21,521 bases of DNA, from the NCBI GenBank assembly GCA_002405515.1, contig DHLZ01000012.1:1-21521 (forward strand). Direction: 5' to 3'. The notes below the pieces were generated by a model, which was given only the letters and a program-made list of their open reading frames with translations, was not told where the DNA came from and did no database searches. This stretch comes from Planctomycetaceae bacterium UBA4655. GTDB taxonomy: Bacteria; Planctomycetota; Planctomycetia; Pirellulales; UBA1268. The translations under genes were made by a program, and so were the position numbers. Below are positions 7,399-15,689 of the stretch, in pieces (within the stretch, counting starts at the first letter, position 1; each line of letters opens with the position of its first letter).

Positions 7399-9107
7399 GA
7401 TTGGGTGCTCACGAGGTCGCGACGTTCCAAAAGCAGCCAGCCGATGCACAAAAGCAGCAGAGGATAGCCGCATCCCAGCTCGAGCAATCCGACCGCCACG
7501 TCGGAGGCCGGGACGACCCGGCCGGTGGCGATCTGCGTGATCGTGTCGAAGCGGGCGAAGGAGGGGATCAGCGACAGGAACCCATCGGCGGCGTAGGCGC
7601 CGATCGTCTTCATCGCCTCCCACCACTCGAACTTGGCGATTCGCTCGAGCAGGAGGCTGCCGCGGAGCCGGAGCATCGACACGAACGTCGGTTCGGCGAT
7701 ATCCACGCCCGTGTAGATGTCGATGGCATCCGCGAGAAAGCCGCTGGCAACCGCCGACACGAAGACCATCATGCTGGCCAGCACCGCCACGGGGAATCCC
7801 AGCCAGGCGGCGGCCGCGAGGGCCGCGGCCGACAGCATCGCCAGCTTCGCCCACATGACGAGCAGGCCCCGGACAAAGTTGCCCTCGAAGCTGCCGACAC
7901 GGTAGAGCAGTTCGAGTCCTTCTCCCGGATTGAAGCCGATGCTGGTCGGCTGCGAATCTCCGGGCATGATGCGATTTCGGTTGGCGATCGTGACCCGCAG
8001 CGTGCCGTCCTCGGCGATCGCCGAAGTGGGAAGCTCCAGGGTGTGGATCGTGCCCGCCTGAAGCGTGTATTCCTCGTGCCTGCCCCCCTTCATCGGAAAG
8101 GGCCGCTCGTTGAGCCACAACGCGAACCGCACCTCCGCCGCCGTGGTCCTGGAGTTGTCGGCGAATGGCTCCAGCCGCAGCTGGATCACCTTCGACCGCA
8201 GGCGATGCCGTTCGAGCCCTGTGAAGAGGTAGCTCGACACGACGTCGGGGCTCACCGTGTGCCAGAGGAACACGTGCTGCGACCGGATGCGCCTGCGGGC
8301 GCCGGCCGGGTCCTTCGCGAAGAGCGCCGGGTCGTCGTCGCGGATCCGCTCGATGGCGGCCCCGACGGAGCGTTCGAATTCCTCCTTGCGGGGATGGACG
8401 GGCCGGGCTGCCGCGCGGGCGGTGAGCACCTGCTCCTCGACCGCGCGGCGGTCGGCGTTGTCGGCCGCCGGTGCCTGCCGGACCGCCTGCGCGAACGCGT
8501 AGACGCCGAAGCCGACGAGCGTCACCAGAAGAAGATCGAGCAGGCACACGCCGAGCCACTTGCCGAACAGGTATTCCCAGCGTCTCATCGGCTTGGAGAG
8601 CGACATGTGGATCCGGTGGCTTTCGATGTCCCCGCAGACGCTGCCGCAGGAGACCGCGATCGACACCATCGCCAGCAGCACGAAGGCCCCGGAGAGCGAC
8701 CAATCGAGGAAGAACTGCAGGCGGTAGGCGAGGCGTTCGGATGGGTCGAGGACGAGCGGCAGCGTCGGCAAGCCCACGACGACCAGCATCACCAGCAGGA
8801 CGGAAAGCCGGGTTCCTACGGCCTCCTCGACGATGGCGCGGGCAACGGCCACCACCGGGTGGCCGCCCGTCAGCAGCCTCCTCAGCAGGCCGACACCCAG
8901 AAACACGCCGCAGGTGAGCCCCGCTGCGCCCCCGACGGCGATGGCCAGCGAGCGGTGGCCGAGCTTCCAGCACAGGGCCGCGCAGGCGATCGCGGCGATG
9001 GCGGCCAGCGGACGCCGATACCGCGCGAGGCGACCGCGACCGCGCGGAGACTCGTCATCGAACCAGCGTGGAATGGCTGCAGGCATCATCGACGCGGGCC
9101 GGCTCAT
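7395..9107 (-). CDS. ABC-2-type transporter permease with a large extracytoplasmic domain
   Basis: This 570-aa membrane protein has hydrophobic segments near residues 33-47, 52-72, 100-120, 136-155 and 185-208. A soluble loop of about 220 residues (210-430) follows, then further TM segments (about 435-480 and near the C-terminus, 540-560). Residues 160-183 carry D-I-E, then SKP (171-173) and FGK (181-183), the coupling-type motif I also see in the divergent permease at 14706. The loop has beta-rich stretches (RSKVIQLRLEPFAD, EVRFALWLNERPFPM), so it probably faces the periplasm. The ATG at 9107 overlaps the ATPase stop in an ATGA. It should pair with the ATPase encoded just before it. The substrate cannot be read from sequence. 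Confidence 0.86.
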   Translation of the reverse strand: MSRPASMMPAAIPRWFDDESPRGRGRLARYRRPLAAIAAIACAALCWKLGHRSLAIAVGGAAGLTCGVFLGVGLLRRLLTGGHPVVAVARAIVEEAVGTRLSVLLVMLVVVGLPTLPLVLDPSERLAYRLQFFLDWSLSGAFVLLAMVSIAVSCGSVCGDIESHRIHMSLSKPMRRWEYLFGKWLGVCLLDLLLVTLVGFGVYAFAQAVRQAPAADNADRRAVEEQVLTARAAARPVHPRKEEFERSVGAAIERIRDDDPALFAKDPAGARRRIRSQHVFLWHTVSPDVVSSYLFTGLERHRLRSKVIQLRLEPFADNSRTTAAEVRFALWLNERPFPMKGGRHEEYTLQAGTIHTLELPTSAIAEDGTLRVTIANRNRIMPGDSQPTSIGFNPGEGLELLYRVGSFEGNFVRGLLVMWAKLAMLSAAALAAAAWLGFPVAVLASMMVFVSAVASGFLADAIDIYTGVDIAEPTFVSMLRLRGSLLLERIAKFEWWEAMKTIGAYAADGFLSLIPSFARFDTITQIATGRVVPASDVAVGLLELGCGYPLLLLCIGWLLLERRDLVSTQS

Positions 9108-10180
9108 GGCATGCCGTCCGAGGGATGGCCAGACCCGTCGGCTGCGGGCTTCGGCGAGGCGACGAGCCTGTCGAGCAGTCCCCGGTCGAACTGTTCGACG
9201 TCGTCCGCCGGTTCGCCGGCGGCCCCGTCTTCCGCCGCAGTCGGCTCGCCGCCGCCGAGGAATTCCGCAACCCGGCCTCCATTGCTGGCGCCCGAGGTCT
9301 GCACCCCCTCGGCCCGCGCCCGCGCGACGATCTCCATGAACAGGCTTTCCAGCTTTCTGCGGGGCCGCTCGATCTTGGTGACGTCCAACGCGTGCCGCCG
9401 CAGCACGTCCCGCACCTCCGCGACGATATGTTCCGGCAATTCCGGCGTCTCGAGGAGCGTCGCGTGCTCCTGCTCGAGCAATTCGTCGCACGTGCCCTCC
9501 GCCCGCACGCGGCCGCCATACATGATCGCGACGCGGTCGCAGAGATCCTCGACGTCCGCCAGGAGATGGGAACAGAGCAGCACGGTCTTGCCGCGGGCCG
9601 CGAGGGTCGCGATCAGGTCCTTGATCTGACGGGCGCCCACGGGGTCCAGGCCGCTGGTCGGCTCGTCGAGGATGAGCAGCTGCGGATCGTTGATCAGGCT
9701 CTGCGCCAGGCCGATCCGGCGTTGCATGCCCTTGGAATATTCTCCGACGGGGCGGTCCTGCACGGCCTCCAGCCCGACCATGTCGAGGAGCATGTCGATC
9801 CGCTCGCGACGAGCGCGACGATCGAGCCGGAACAGCCGGCCGTAATATTCGAGCGTCTCCCGGCCGCTCAAGAACCGGTAGAGATACGATTCCTCGGGCA
9901 GATAGCCGATCGACCGCTTGATGTCCACGTCCTTGGGCCGCTTGCCGAGCACGGCGATGCGTCCCGACGTCGGCTGGAGCAGCCCGAGAAGCATCTTGAT
10001 CGTGGTGCTTTTGCCGGAGCCGTTGGGGCCCAGGAGTCCGTAGACCTGGCCGCGATGCACGCGGAGATCGACGTTTTCCACGGCCCGCACCCGCGGACGC
10101 AGCCAAAAGTCCTTGAAGACCTTCGTGACGCCGGCGCATGCGATGTCGATCTGTTCGCCGAGCTGCCCTGCCGTCACCAT
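9104..10180 (-). CDS. ABC transporter ATP-binding protein (ABC-2 exporter type)
   Basis: This 358-aa ATPase powers the adjacent permease. Visible motifs are Walker A GPNGSGKS (51-58), a Q-loop region GYLPEES with Glu at the usual Gln position (common in this exporter class), the signature YSKGMQRR (148-155), Walker B LLILDE with the D-loop SGLDP (168-180) and the H-loop His205. After the ATPase core (to about 235) comes a C-terminal extension of roughly 120 residues, ending in an acidic, Gly/Ala-rich tail that may contact partners. The ATG at 10180 is preceded by AAGGGAG. Longer upstream frames overlap the SPFH gene and are shadow. There is a 28-bp gap after the upstream SPFH gene and a 4-bp overlap with the permease. 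Confidence 0.93.
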   Translation of the reverse strand: MVTAGQLGEQIDIACAGVTKVFKDFWLRPRVRAVENVDLRVHRGQVYGLLGPNGSGKSTTIKMLLGLLQPTSGRIAVLGKRPKDVDIKRSIGYLPEESYLYRFLSGRETLEYYGRLFRLDRRARRERIDMLLDMVGLEAVQDRPVGEYSKGMQRRIGLAQSLINDPQLLILDEPTSGLDPVGARQIKDLIATLAARGKTVLLCSHLLADVEDLCDRVAIMYGGRVRAEGTCDELLEQEHATLLETPELPEHIVAEVRDVLRRHALDVTKIERPRRKLESLFMEIVARARAEGVQTSGASNGGRVAEFLGGGEPTAAEDGAAGEPADDVEQFDRGLLDRLVASPKPAADGSGHPSDGMP

Positions 10181-10208
10181 CGCTTCTCCCTTCAGCGAGC
10201 GTTCCGAT

Positions 10209-11510
10209 TCAGCGGTTCGAATGAGCTTCTTCCTGCGCCCGTTTGCGGGAACGCAGCTGTTCCTTCTGGCGTTCCTTCTGGAGCTTCGGATCTCGATTGA
10301 GCTGGAGTTCGAGCTGGCCGGGGACCGTATAGAAGGTCTCGACGTCCCCGGTGAGGATCGTCTCCCTCGCATCTTCCCAGAGCTTGGAGAGGACGAGCCG
10401 GGGATTCTTCTCGTACTGGGGGAGAAGCTGTCGGAAGGCCTGGGCTTCCGACGCGACGCGTTCGACCACCTGCGTGCGGTAGGTCTTGGCGGCGTTGATG
10501 ACGCGGGCGACCTCGCCGCCGATCGGCGTTTCGCCGACCCGCAACGCGGCGAGAGCGGCGTCGAGCTCCGCCTGGATCGACTCGGCAGCCCGGGCGTCGC
10601 CCCGCTCGATCGCCTGCTCGTAGCCCGATACCAACGCGAGCATCTTGCCGCTGGCCTCGCCCGCCGTCTCCCCGAGAATGCGGGCTCGTTCCTGTTGGGC
10701 CGACACGATGCGGCCGGCTCGATCGCTCTCCGCCGTGGTGACGGCATCGAAACTGCCGGCCACCCGCATCGGCGCCGAAACCTTGTCGAGGGCCAGCTGG
10801 TCGATCACGAGTCCGGTCCGCATGGCATGCAGTCGCTCCTGCATCAGCCCGACCGCGAGTTCACGATTCACGATCCCGCGGAGAAGGTCGTCTGCCGACA
10901 GCTGGGCGACGGCCTGCACGATGCCCTGCTGTGCGACGAGTCGCACGATGTCGGCGGCGAGCTGCTTCGAGCCGACGTTCGTGAGAAACGCCACCGGATC
11001 ATCGACCCGCCACGTCAGCGTCCATTGTGCATGGGCGATGTTGGAGTCGCCGGTGATCAGGGAACCGTCGCGAAGCGGGTGAAGCGGCATCGCCCTGCGG
11101 GACTGCAGCTGACCGCGGGTGAGGCCGCTTTCCTGGGACGTGGTCTCGAACCAGAATTCCCTTTCGAGGACGAGCGTCGTCGGCCTCGTATCGACCTTCA
11201 CGATCTGCTCGAACGGAAATGGCGCCGCCAGATAGGTGCCCCGCTCGATGACGCGATTGCCCGGGTCGCCGACGTAATCGCCGAACCGGAGCCGCAGGGC
11301 GACCTCGTTGGATCCGACCGAAAACGTGCCACTGAACGCGTAGGCGACCAGGAGCGCCAGCATCGCCAGCTTGAGGATGGCGAAGCTGACGCGAAGCGCC
11401 TCGGCGAGCGACTGCTGGGCGGGGTCGAGCGCCGGCGGGGCGTCGACCGCCGGCGGACGGGGAGCCGCCGCCTTTGCGGGAAGACCGGGGGAATCGCCGG
11501 AGCGGGTCAT
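10209..11510 (-). CDS. SPFH/band 7 domain protein, HflK-like
   Basis: This 433-aa protein has a Pro/Ala-rich cytoplasmic N-terminus (1-35), one TM helix (about 41-60) and then an SPFH domain opening with SVGSNEVALRLRFGDY (64-79). The AAPFPFEQIVKVDTRP stretch and LTWRVDDPVAFL are typical of HflK/HflC proteins. A coiled-coil region (about 255-330, including AQQERARIL) follows, and a Lys/Arg/Glu/Gln-rich tail ends the protein. Such proteins oligomerise into membrane cages and, in HflKC, modulate the FtsH protease. No ftsH is present here. The ATG at 11510 overlaps the HflC-like stop in an ATGA and has GAGG about 9 bases upstream. It is longer than typical HflC, and the orthology to HflK is not secure. 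Confidence 0.88.
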   Translation of the reverse strand: MTRSGDSPGLPAKAAAPRPPAVDAPPALDPAQQSLAEALRVSFAILKLAMLALLVAYAFSGTFSVGSNEVALRLRFGDYVGDPGNRVIERGTYLAAPFPFEQIVKVDTRPTTLVLEREFWFETTSQESGLTRGQLQSRRAMPLHPLRDGSLITGDSNIAHAQWTLTWRVDDPVAFLTNVGSKQLAADIVRLVAQQGIVQAVAQLSADDLLRGIVNRELAVGLMQERLHAMRTGLVIDQLALDKVSAPMRVAGSFDAVTTAESDRAGRIVSAQQERARILGETAGEASGKMLALVSGYEQAIERGDARAAESIQAELDAALAALRVGETPIGGEVARVINAAKTYRTQVVERVASEAQAFRQLLPQYEKNPRLVLSKLWEDARETILTGDVETFYTVPGQLELQLNRDPKLQKERQKEQLRSRKRAQEEAHSNR

Positions 11511-12427
11511 CGCTGCGCACCTCGCCGCGGCGGCTGGGCGGCAGCGGGATCCTTGTTGAACCAGTCGAGGATTCCCAGGCTGTCGGCGGAGAGCACGAAC
11601 GTCGTGTTGTGGTCGAGCATCTTCCGCAGCGCGTCGATCTTTCGCAGAAAGATCGCGAATTCCTCGTTCTTCGCGAAGCTTTCGTACTGCACGGCCGCCT
11701 CGCGGTCGCCCTGGGAGCGGATCGCCTGGGCCTTCCGCTCGGCAAACGCGAGGATCCGCTCGCGGGCGCTCGTGGCTTCGCTGCGGATGGCCGATGCCTG
11801 GGCCTGCCCCTCCTGCAGGGCGTTTTCAGCGAGCCGCTCGCGGGCGGCGATCATCGTGTCGAACACCTTCCCGGTGGTCGATTCCGGCAGGATGATCTTG
11901 TGGATTCCGACGCTCTCCACCTTGATGCCATAGCCCGCCTCGGCCAGGGCCTTGTCGAGCATGCCGGCCGCGTCCGCCTCGATGTCCGAGAGCTTCAGCT
12001 TGTTGCGGTCGATGTTGACCAGTTCATCGAAGCGATAACGGCTGATCAGTCCGCGGATTTCCCTGAGCCGTGACGAGAGCCTTCGCGACGCCTCGGCCGG
12101 ATCCTTGAGGGTGACGTAGAAATCGAGCGGATTCGCTATCCGCCAGGTCAGATACGTTCGCACGATCACGCTCTTGCCGTCCGCCGTCTGCAGTTCCTCG
12201 ATCTTGTCCTCGAGCACCTGCAGCCGCTTCGAATAGAGCGTGACCTTGTTGACGGGCCACGGCCATCGCCACTTGAGCCCCGGGGTCTTCTGGACGCTCC
12301 CGTCGTCGGCCTTGTCGAACATGGTCCGCACCGCCACCTGGTCGTACCTGATCTGGTAGAGGAACATGTGCGAGAGCAGGAGGGCGACGAGCACGACGCC
12401 GATCAGGATGACGAACGAGTTTTTCAC
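11507..12427 (-). CDS. hflC: SPFH/band 7 domain protein, HflC-like
   Basis: This 306-aa protein matches HflC in size and plan. It has an N-terminal TM helix (residues 4-22), an SPFH domain starting IRYDQVAVRTMF (26-37) with TPGLKWRWPWPVNKV and a YLTWRIANPLDFYV strand, then an Ala/Glu/Arg-rich coiled coil (about 185-245) and the C-terminal FVLSADSLGILDWF, like the HflC end. I chose the GTG at 12427 because AAGGA stands 9 bases ahead and the protein then begins KNSFVILIG, as family members do. A TTG 18 bases further up has no such site. It lies 56 bp after the multi-TM SPFH gene and overlaps the next SPFH gene by 4 bp. Family knowledge says HflC pairs with HflK, and two candidates flank it. Confidence 0.88.
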   Translation of the reverse strand: MKNSFVILIGVVLVALLLSHMFLYQIRYDQVAVRTMFDKADDGSVQKTPGLKWRWPWPVNKVTLYSKRLQVLEDKIEELQTADGKSVIVRTYLTWRIANPLDFYVTLKDPAEASRRLSSRLREIRGLISRYRFDELVNIDRNKLKLSDIEADAAGMLDKALAEAGYGIKVESVGIHKIILPESTTGKVFDTMIAARERLAENALQEGQAQASAIRSEATSARERILAFAERKAQAIRSQGDREAAVQYESFAKNEEFAIFLRKIDALRKMLDHNTTFVLSADSLGILDWFNKDPAAAQPPRRGAQR

Positions 12428-12483
12428 GATTGCTGGTCCTTGCAAAGCACCAAGGGGTGGAGACGCGGCTGGGCGGTGAGTGG

Positions 12484-14544
12484 CTACTCGGTGAGCAGCG
12501 TGTCGATGGCCGACGAGGGATCGCTGAAGTCCATGCGGAAGACGGGGACGTCGCCGGCGTCCCCGGCGATGACGAATTTACGGCGGCCCGTGAGCCCCGC
12601 GGCCAGCACCTCCAGGAAACGCCGGGTTCGGTAATACATCGGCGATGCTTCGTAGGCGAGGATTTCCCCGGCGAACTGCTCGCTCTTGGCCCGTTCCCCG
12701 ATCGATTTTCGCCAGCGATAGGCCCGGGCCTGATTGACGACCTCGGCCGCCTCGCCGCGGGCCTCGGAGAGGAGGCGGTCGATGTCCTGCTCGGCGATGG
12801 CTGCCTGCACGGCATCGCCCGCCGTCCGCAGGGCATCGAGCCGACGGATGGCGGCATCGATTCGCAGGCTCAAGTCCACCGACCCGGCGACCTTGGCCAA
12901 CTGCTCGACCGCGGCCCGTCTCGCCTGCTGGATGCTCGTCTCGCGATCCTGCATCGCGCCGATTTCGTTGTGAAATGCCCGCGACACGCGACCCGTCGGC
13001 GGATGCAAGGAGGTCACCACGACGCCGACCACGTCGATGCCGAGGCCCATCGAATCGAGCCGTGCCTGGATCGTCTGCTCGAGCTCCTTGCCGGCCTGTG
13101 ACCGGCCGCGGCTGAGCAGGTCGTCGATGTCGTGGGACGCGAAGTACTGGGACACCTCCCGCTGGGCGACCAGCTTCAACAGCGGCCTGTGGTCGATCGT
13201 CGAGAGCAGGAAGTCGCGGAGGTCGCCCACGGAAAACTGGACGATCACGTCGGCGGAGACGAGCGACACCCCGGCCGCGCCGTCGGCGGCGGACGAGGGA
13301 GCCGGCGCCGTGAGAAAATCCTCCTGTCCGATCAACGCGTCGCGGTCGTCGTCGGTCGTCCAGAGGATCGCCTTCGCGTCCCGCGATGCACCGCTGAGAT
13401 CGCTGGAGACGACGATCTCCTGAACCCGGCTGACGGGATGCATTTCGGTGGTTTCCAGCGGCCAGGGCCACTTGAGGTGCAGCCCGGGCGGCAACGGCTC
13501 TCCCGCCATCTCGCCAAAACGCAGCCTGACGCCCCGCTCGTCGGGTCCGACGATCGTCATGCAGCTCAAGCCCAGCAGCAGCAGGCCGGCGAGGACGGTG
13601 AGGGGCGTGATCGCGCTGCCGAGCAGCTGGTAGAGCCAGCTGCGGGACACTTCCACGCCGAACTGGTAGCTGATCGTTTCCGCGACGACGCGGCCGAGCG
13701 ATTCGGGCGCCGTGAGCAGGCCGAGCACGCGGCTGTCGAAGGCCGGCCGCGGGATCTCTCCGGGCACCTTGGGCCGATATCCCTCCAGCAGTGCGGTGAG
13801 CAGGATTTCGACGCCGACGAGGATCATCACGGCCGGGATCGCGAGGGCGAGCCAGCCGAAAAAGACCGTGTCGCCGACGACTGCCGCCGCGGCGGCCCCG
13901 GCGAAAAGCAGCGCCGCGACGACGAAGCAGCTCATCAGGTAGCTGGCACCGCCCCTGAGCAGCTGCCACGCCCGCTGGCGGGCATAGCCGCTGATCCAGC
14001 GGGCGCTGACGAACGCGGTGAAGGCGATCGCGGCCGTGACGAACATCAACGCCACCGGGTCGCATCCGGCCGCGAGGCGAGATGCCGCCGAGCCGGGCTC
14101 CGCGTCGGCGGGCAGGCGTTGGAGCCAGAGCAGCGTCACGCCCGCCGCGATCAGGTAGGTCGCCACGATGCCGCTGACAACGGGCAGCCCGTAGCGATAG
14201 AGCTTGTCGAGCCGAAGCCGGGCGGCGTCCAGGTCGTCGCTCAGAGTGCCGAAGATGGCCGCGGCATCCCTGTTCGAGTCGGCGAGTTTCTCGGCAGCCA
14301 GTCGCTGCCGTCGCTCGCCCTCGTGCTGCTGGTAGAGAATCGCGAGCACGATCCAGATCGGGAGCCCCCCGAGCATGTGCCAGGCCGCGGCGTAGATCGC
14401 CGGACTGTCGCCCCACAGGGCCGTCAGTCCCACCGCCACTCCAAGCGCCAGCTGGATGCAGAGGCCGGCGATCGCCGCCGTGACGGCGCGGCGATAGATC
14501 AGCGCGTCACTGGTCGAGATCTTCGGGGAACCGGGATTCGCCAT
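12484..14544 (-). CDS. multi-TM SPFH protein, HflK-like with an N-terminal membrane domain
   Basis: This 686-aa protein is the first gene of the operon. Residues 1-260 contain about six hydrophobic segments (near 18-43, 51-70, 117-140, 163-182, 203-223 and 228-253), interrupted by a charged helix (74-114). A further TM helix (311-331) leads into an SPFH domain, IVGPDERGVRLRFGEM (331-346) and PPGLHLKWPWPLETTEM, as in HflK. An acidic insert (about 390-420), a QFSVGDLRDFLL strand and an Ala/Arg-rich helical region (540-650) follow. Classical HflK has one TM and about 400 residues, so the polytopic front end is extra. It may be a scaffold or sensor. The ATG at 14544 is the first in the frame and lacks a strong ribosome binding site. 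Confidence 0.87.
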   Translation of the reverse strand: MANPGSPKISTSDALIYRRAVTAAIAGLCIQLALGVAVGLTALWGDSPAIYAAAWHMLGGLPIWIVLAILYQQHEGERRQRLAAEKLADSNRDAAAIFGTLSDDLDAARLRLDKLYRYGLPVVSGIVATYLIAAGVTLLWLQRLPADAEPGSAASRLAAGCDPVALMFVTAAIAFTAFVSARWISGYARQRAWQLLRGGASYLMSCFVVAALLFAGAAAAAVVGDTVFFGWLALAIPAVMILVGVEILLTALLEGYRPKVPGEIPRPAFDSRVLGLLTAPESLGRVVAETISYQFGVEVSRSWLYQLLGSAITPLTVLAGLLLLGLSCMTIVGPDERGVRLRFGEMAGEPLPPGLHLKWPWPLETTEMHPVSRVQEIVVSSDLSGASRDAKAILWTTDDDRDALIGQEDFLTAPAPSSAADGAAGVSLVSADVIVQFSVGDLRDFLLSTIDHRPLLKLVAQREVSQYFASHDIDDLLSRGRSQAGKELEQTIQARLDSMGLGIDVVGVVVTSLHPPTGRVSRAFHNEIGAMQDRETSIQQARRAAVEQLAKVAGSVDLSLRIDAAIRRLDALRTAGDAVQAAIAEQDIDRLLSEARGEAAEVVNQARAYRWRKSIGERAKSEQFAGEILAYEASPMYYRTRRFLEVLAAGLTGRRKFVIAGDAGDVPVFRMDFSDPSSAIDTLLTE

Positions 14545-14705
14545 CGGTGGTCAGCGTGCTCGGCAGGAAAGGATCGTCATGGGGATCTGCATTATGATGT
14601 TCCCCGCCGGGAGTGGCCGACGCCCCGGCTTCCCTCACGAGATTCTTGCAATTGGCGAGGGCCGCTCACAAGCGGCTCATACATCATAGGGGTAGAACTG
14701 GCTCC
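14545..14705. promoter_or_regulatory. divergent promoter region between the SPFH operon and a permease gene
   Basis: Both flanking genes are transcribed away from this 161-bp gap. TATGATGT (14593-14600) and ACATCATA (14681-14688) form a perfect inverted pair with a spacing that places one copy near each start. The minus-strand copy reads ACATCATAAT and contains a -10-like CATAAT. A hairpin GCCGCT-CACA-AGCGGC lies at 14661-14676. I found no well-spaced -35 for either direction, so the promoter positions are uncertain. Confidence 0.4.
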
Positions 14706-15671
14706 ATGCCGCTTTTCACGATCGCCCGCAATGCCTTTCTCGAGTCGATTCGGCAGCCGATCCACGCCGTGATCGTCTCCGCGGCCGTGCTGGCGCTGGT
14801 CTTCAACGTGAACGTGGCGGGCTACACCCTCGAGGACGACAACAAGCTGCTCATCGACCTCGGCCTGAGCACGCTCTTCATCGCCGGCTTGTTGATGGCG
14901 GCCTTCACGGCCACGAGCGTGCTCGCCCGGGAGATCGACAACAAGACGGTGATCACCGTGGTGAGCAAGCCGGTGGCCAGGCCATTCGTGGTGCTGGGAA
15001 AGTTTTGCGGGGTCGTGGGGGCGACCGCGCTGGCGTATTGGCTGCTGGGGGTCGTCTTTCTCCTTTCGGTGAGGCATCGGGTGCAGTCGAGCGTGCGGGA
15101 GGAAGACATCTTCGACGGTCCGGTGATCGCGTTCGGGCTCGCGGCGATCGTCCTGACATGCCTGATCTCGGGGCTGGCGAATTATCTCTACCGTTGGCCG
15201 TTTCCCTCGACCTTTTCGCTGACCGGCGCGTTCCTGGCGACCGTCGCCCTGGGAATCGTCTCGTGCATCAGCCGCACCTGGCGGCTCCAGAGCCCGGTCG
15301 CCGGATTCGACCCGCAGCTGGCGCTGGCGATGGTGCTCGTGTTCGAGGCGGTCGTCGTGCTCACGGCGATCGCGATTGCCGCCTCCACGCGGCTGGGCCA
15401 GATTCCGACGCTGCTCGTCTGCGTCGGCGTGTTCCTCGTCGGCTTGGTCGGGGAATACTTCCTGTCGCTCGCCGTGGCGGGCAGGAACTGGATGCGGCCC
15501 GTCGCCGCGGTGGTGCCGAACCTGCAGTTTTTCTGGCCCGCCGACGCGCTCTCGCAGGGGAGCACGATCACCGGGGGCTATCTGGGGCTCGTGACGCTCT
15601 ACGCCGCCTGCCTGATCGGCGCCGTCATGAGCCTGGCGGTGATCCTGTTCCAGACCCGCGACGTCGGGTGA
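14706..15671 (+). CDS. ABC-2-type transporter permease, orphan, divergent from the SPFH operon
   Basis: This 321-aa, very hydrophobic protein has about eight segments (near residues 17-38, 50-74, 100-120, 134-157, 163-184, 198-220, 225-247 and 288-314). Residues 76-99 read E-I-D, eight residues, SKP, eight residues, GK, with the same spacing as in the operon permease at 7395-9107. This indicates the same ABC-2-like family. No ATPase is encoded on this strand, so it may use the one at 9104-10180. The frame is open from 14613, but ATG 14706 starts the typical MPLFTIARNAFLE helix. A GGGG lies 13 bases upstream, so the ribosome binding site is weak. It converges with the P-type ATPase gene, with 18 bp between stops. 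Confidence 0.84.
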   Translation: MPLFTIARNAFLESIRQPIHAVIVSAAVLALVFNVNVAGYTLEDDNKLLIDLGLSTLFIAGLLMAAFTATSVLAREIDNKTVITVVSKPVARPFVVLGKFCGVVGATALAYWLLGVVFLLSVRHRVQSSVREEDIFDGPVIAFGLAAIVLTCLISGLANYLYRWPFPSTFSLTGAFLATVALGIVSCISRTWRLQSPVAGFDPQLALAMVLVFEAVVVLTAIAIAASTRLGQIPTLLVCVGVFLVGLVGEYFLSLAVAGRNWMRPVAAVVPNLQFFWPADALSQGSTITGGYLGLVTLYAACLIGAVMSLAVILFQTRDVG

Positions 15672-15689
15672 GGGCGTGAAGCCGGGGCA

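Noticed and set aside
5050..7467. 805-aa plus-strand ORF
   Set aside because: Opposite strand of the 638-aa operon gene and the start of the spermidine-synthase-like gene. It has no recognisable domain, while the minus frame has a signal anchor and coupled start and stop.
7399..8973. N-terminal extension of the 638-aa protein frame
   Set aside because: It overlaps the permease in another frame with shadow composition. The ATG at 7398 in the ATGA overlap is the real start.
7401..9629. 742-aa plus-strand ORF
   Set aside because: Antisense to the permease and ATPase, with Arg/Gln/His-rich composition and no motifs.
10181..10747. N-terminal extension of the ABC ATPase
   Set aside because: Arg/Ser/Pro-rich shadow of the SPFH gene. 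ATG 10180 has AAGGGAG and starts a normal ABC domain.
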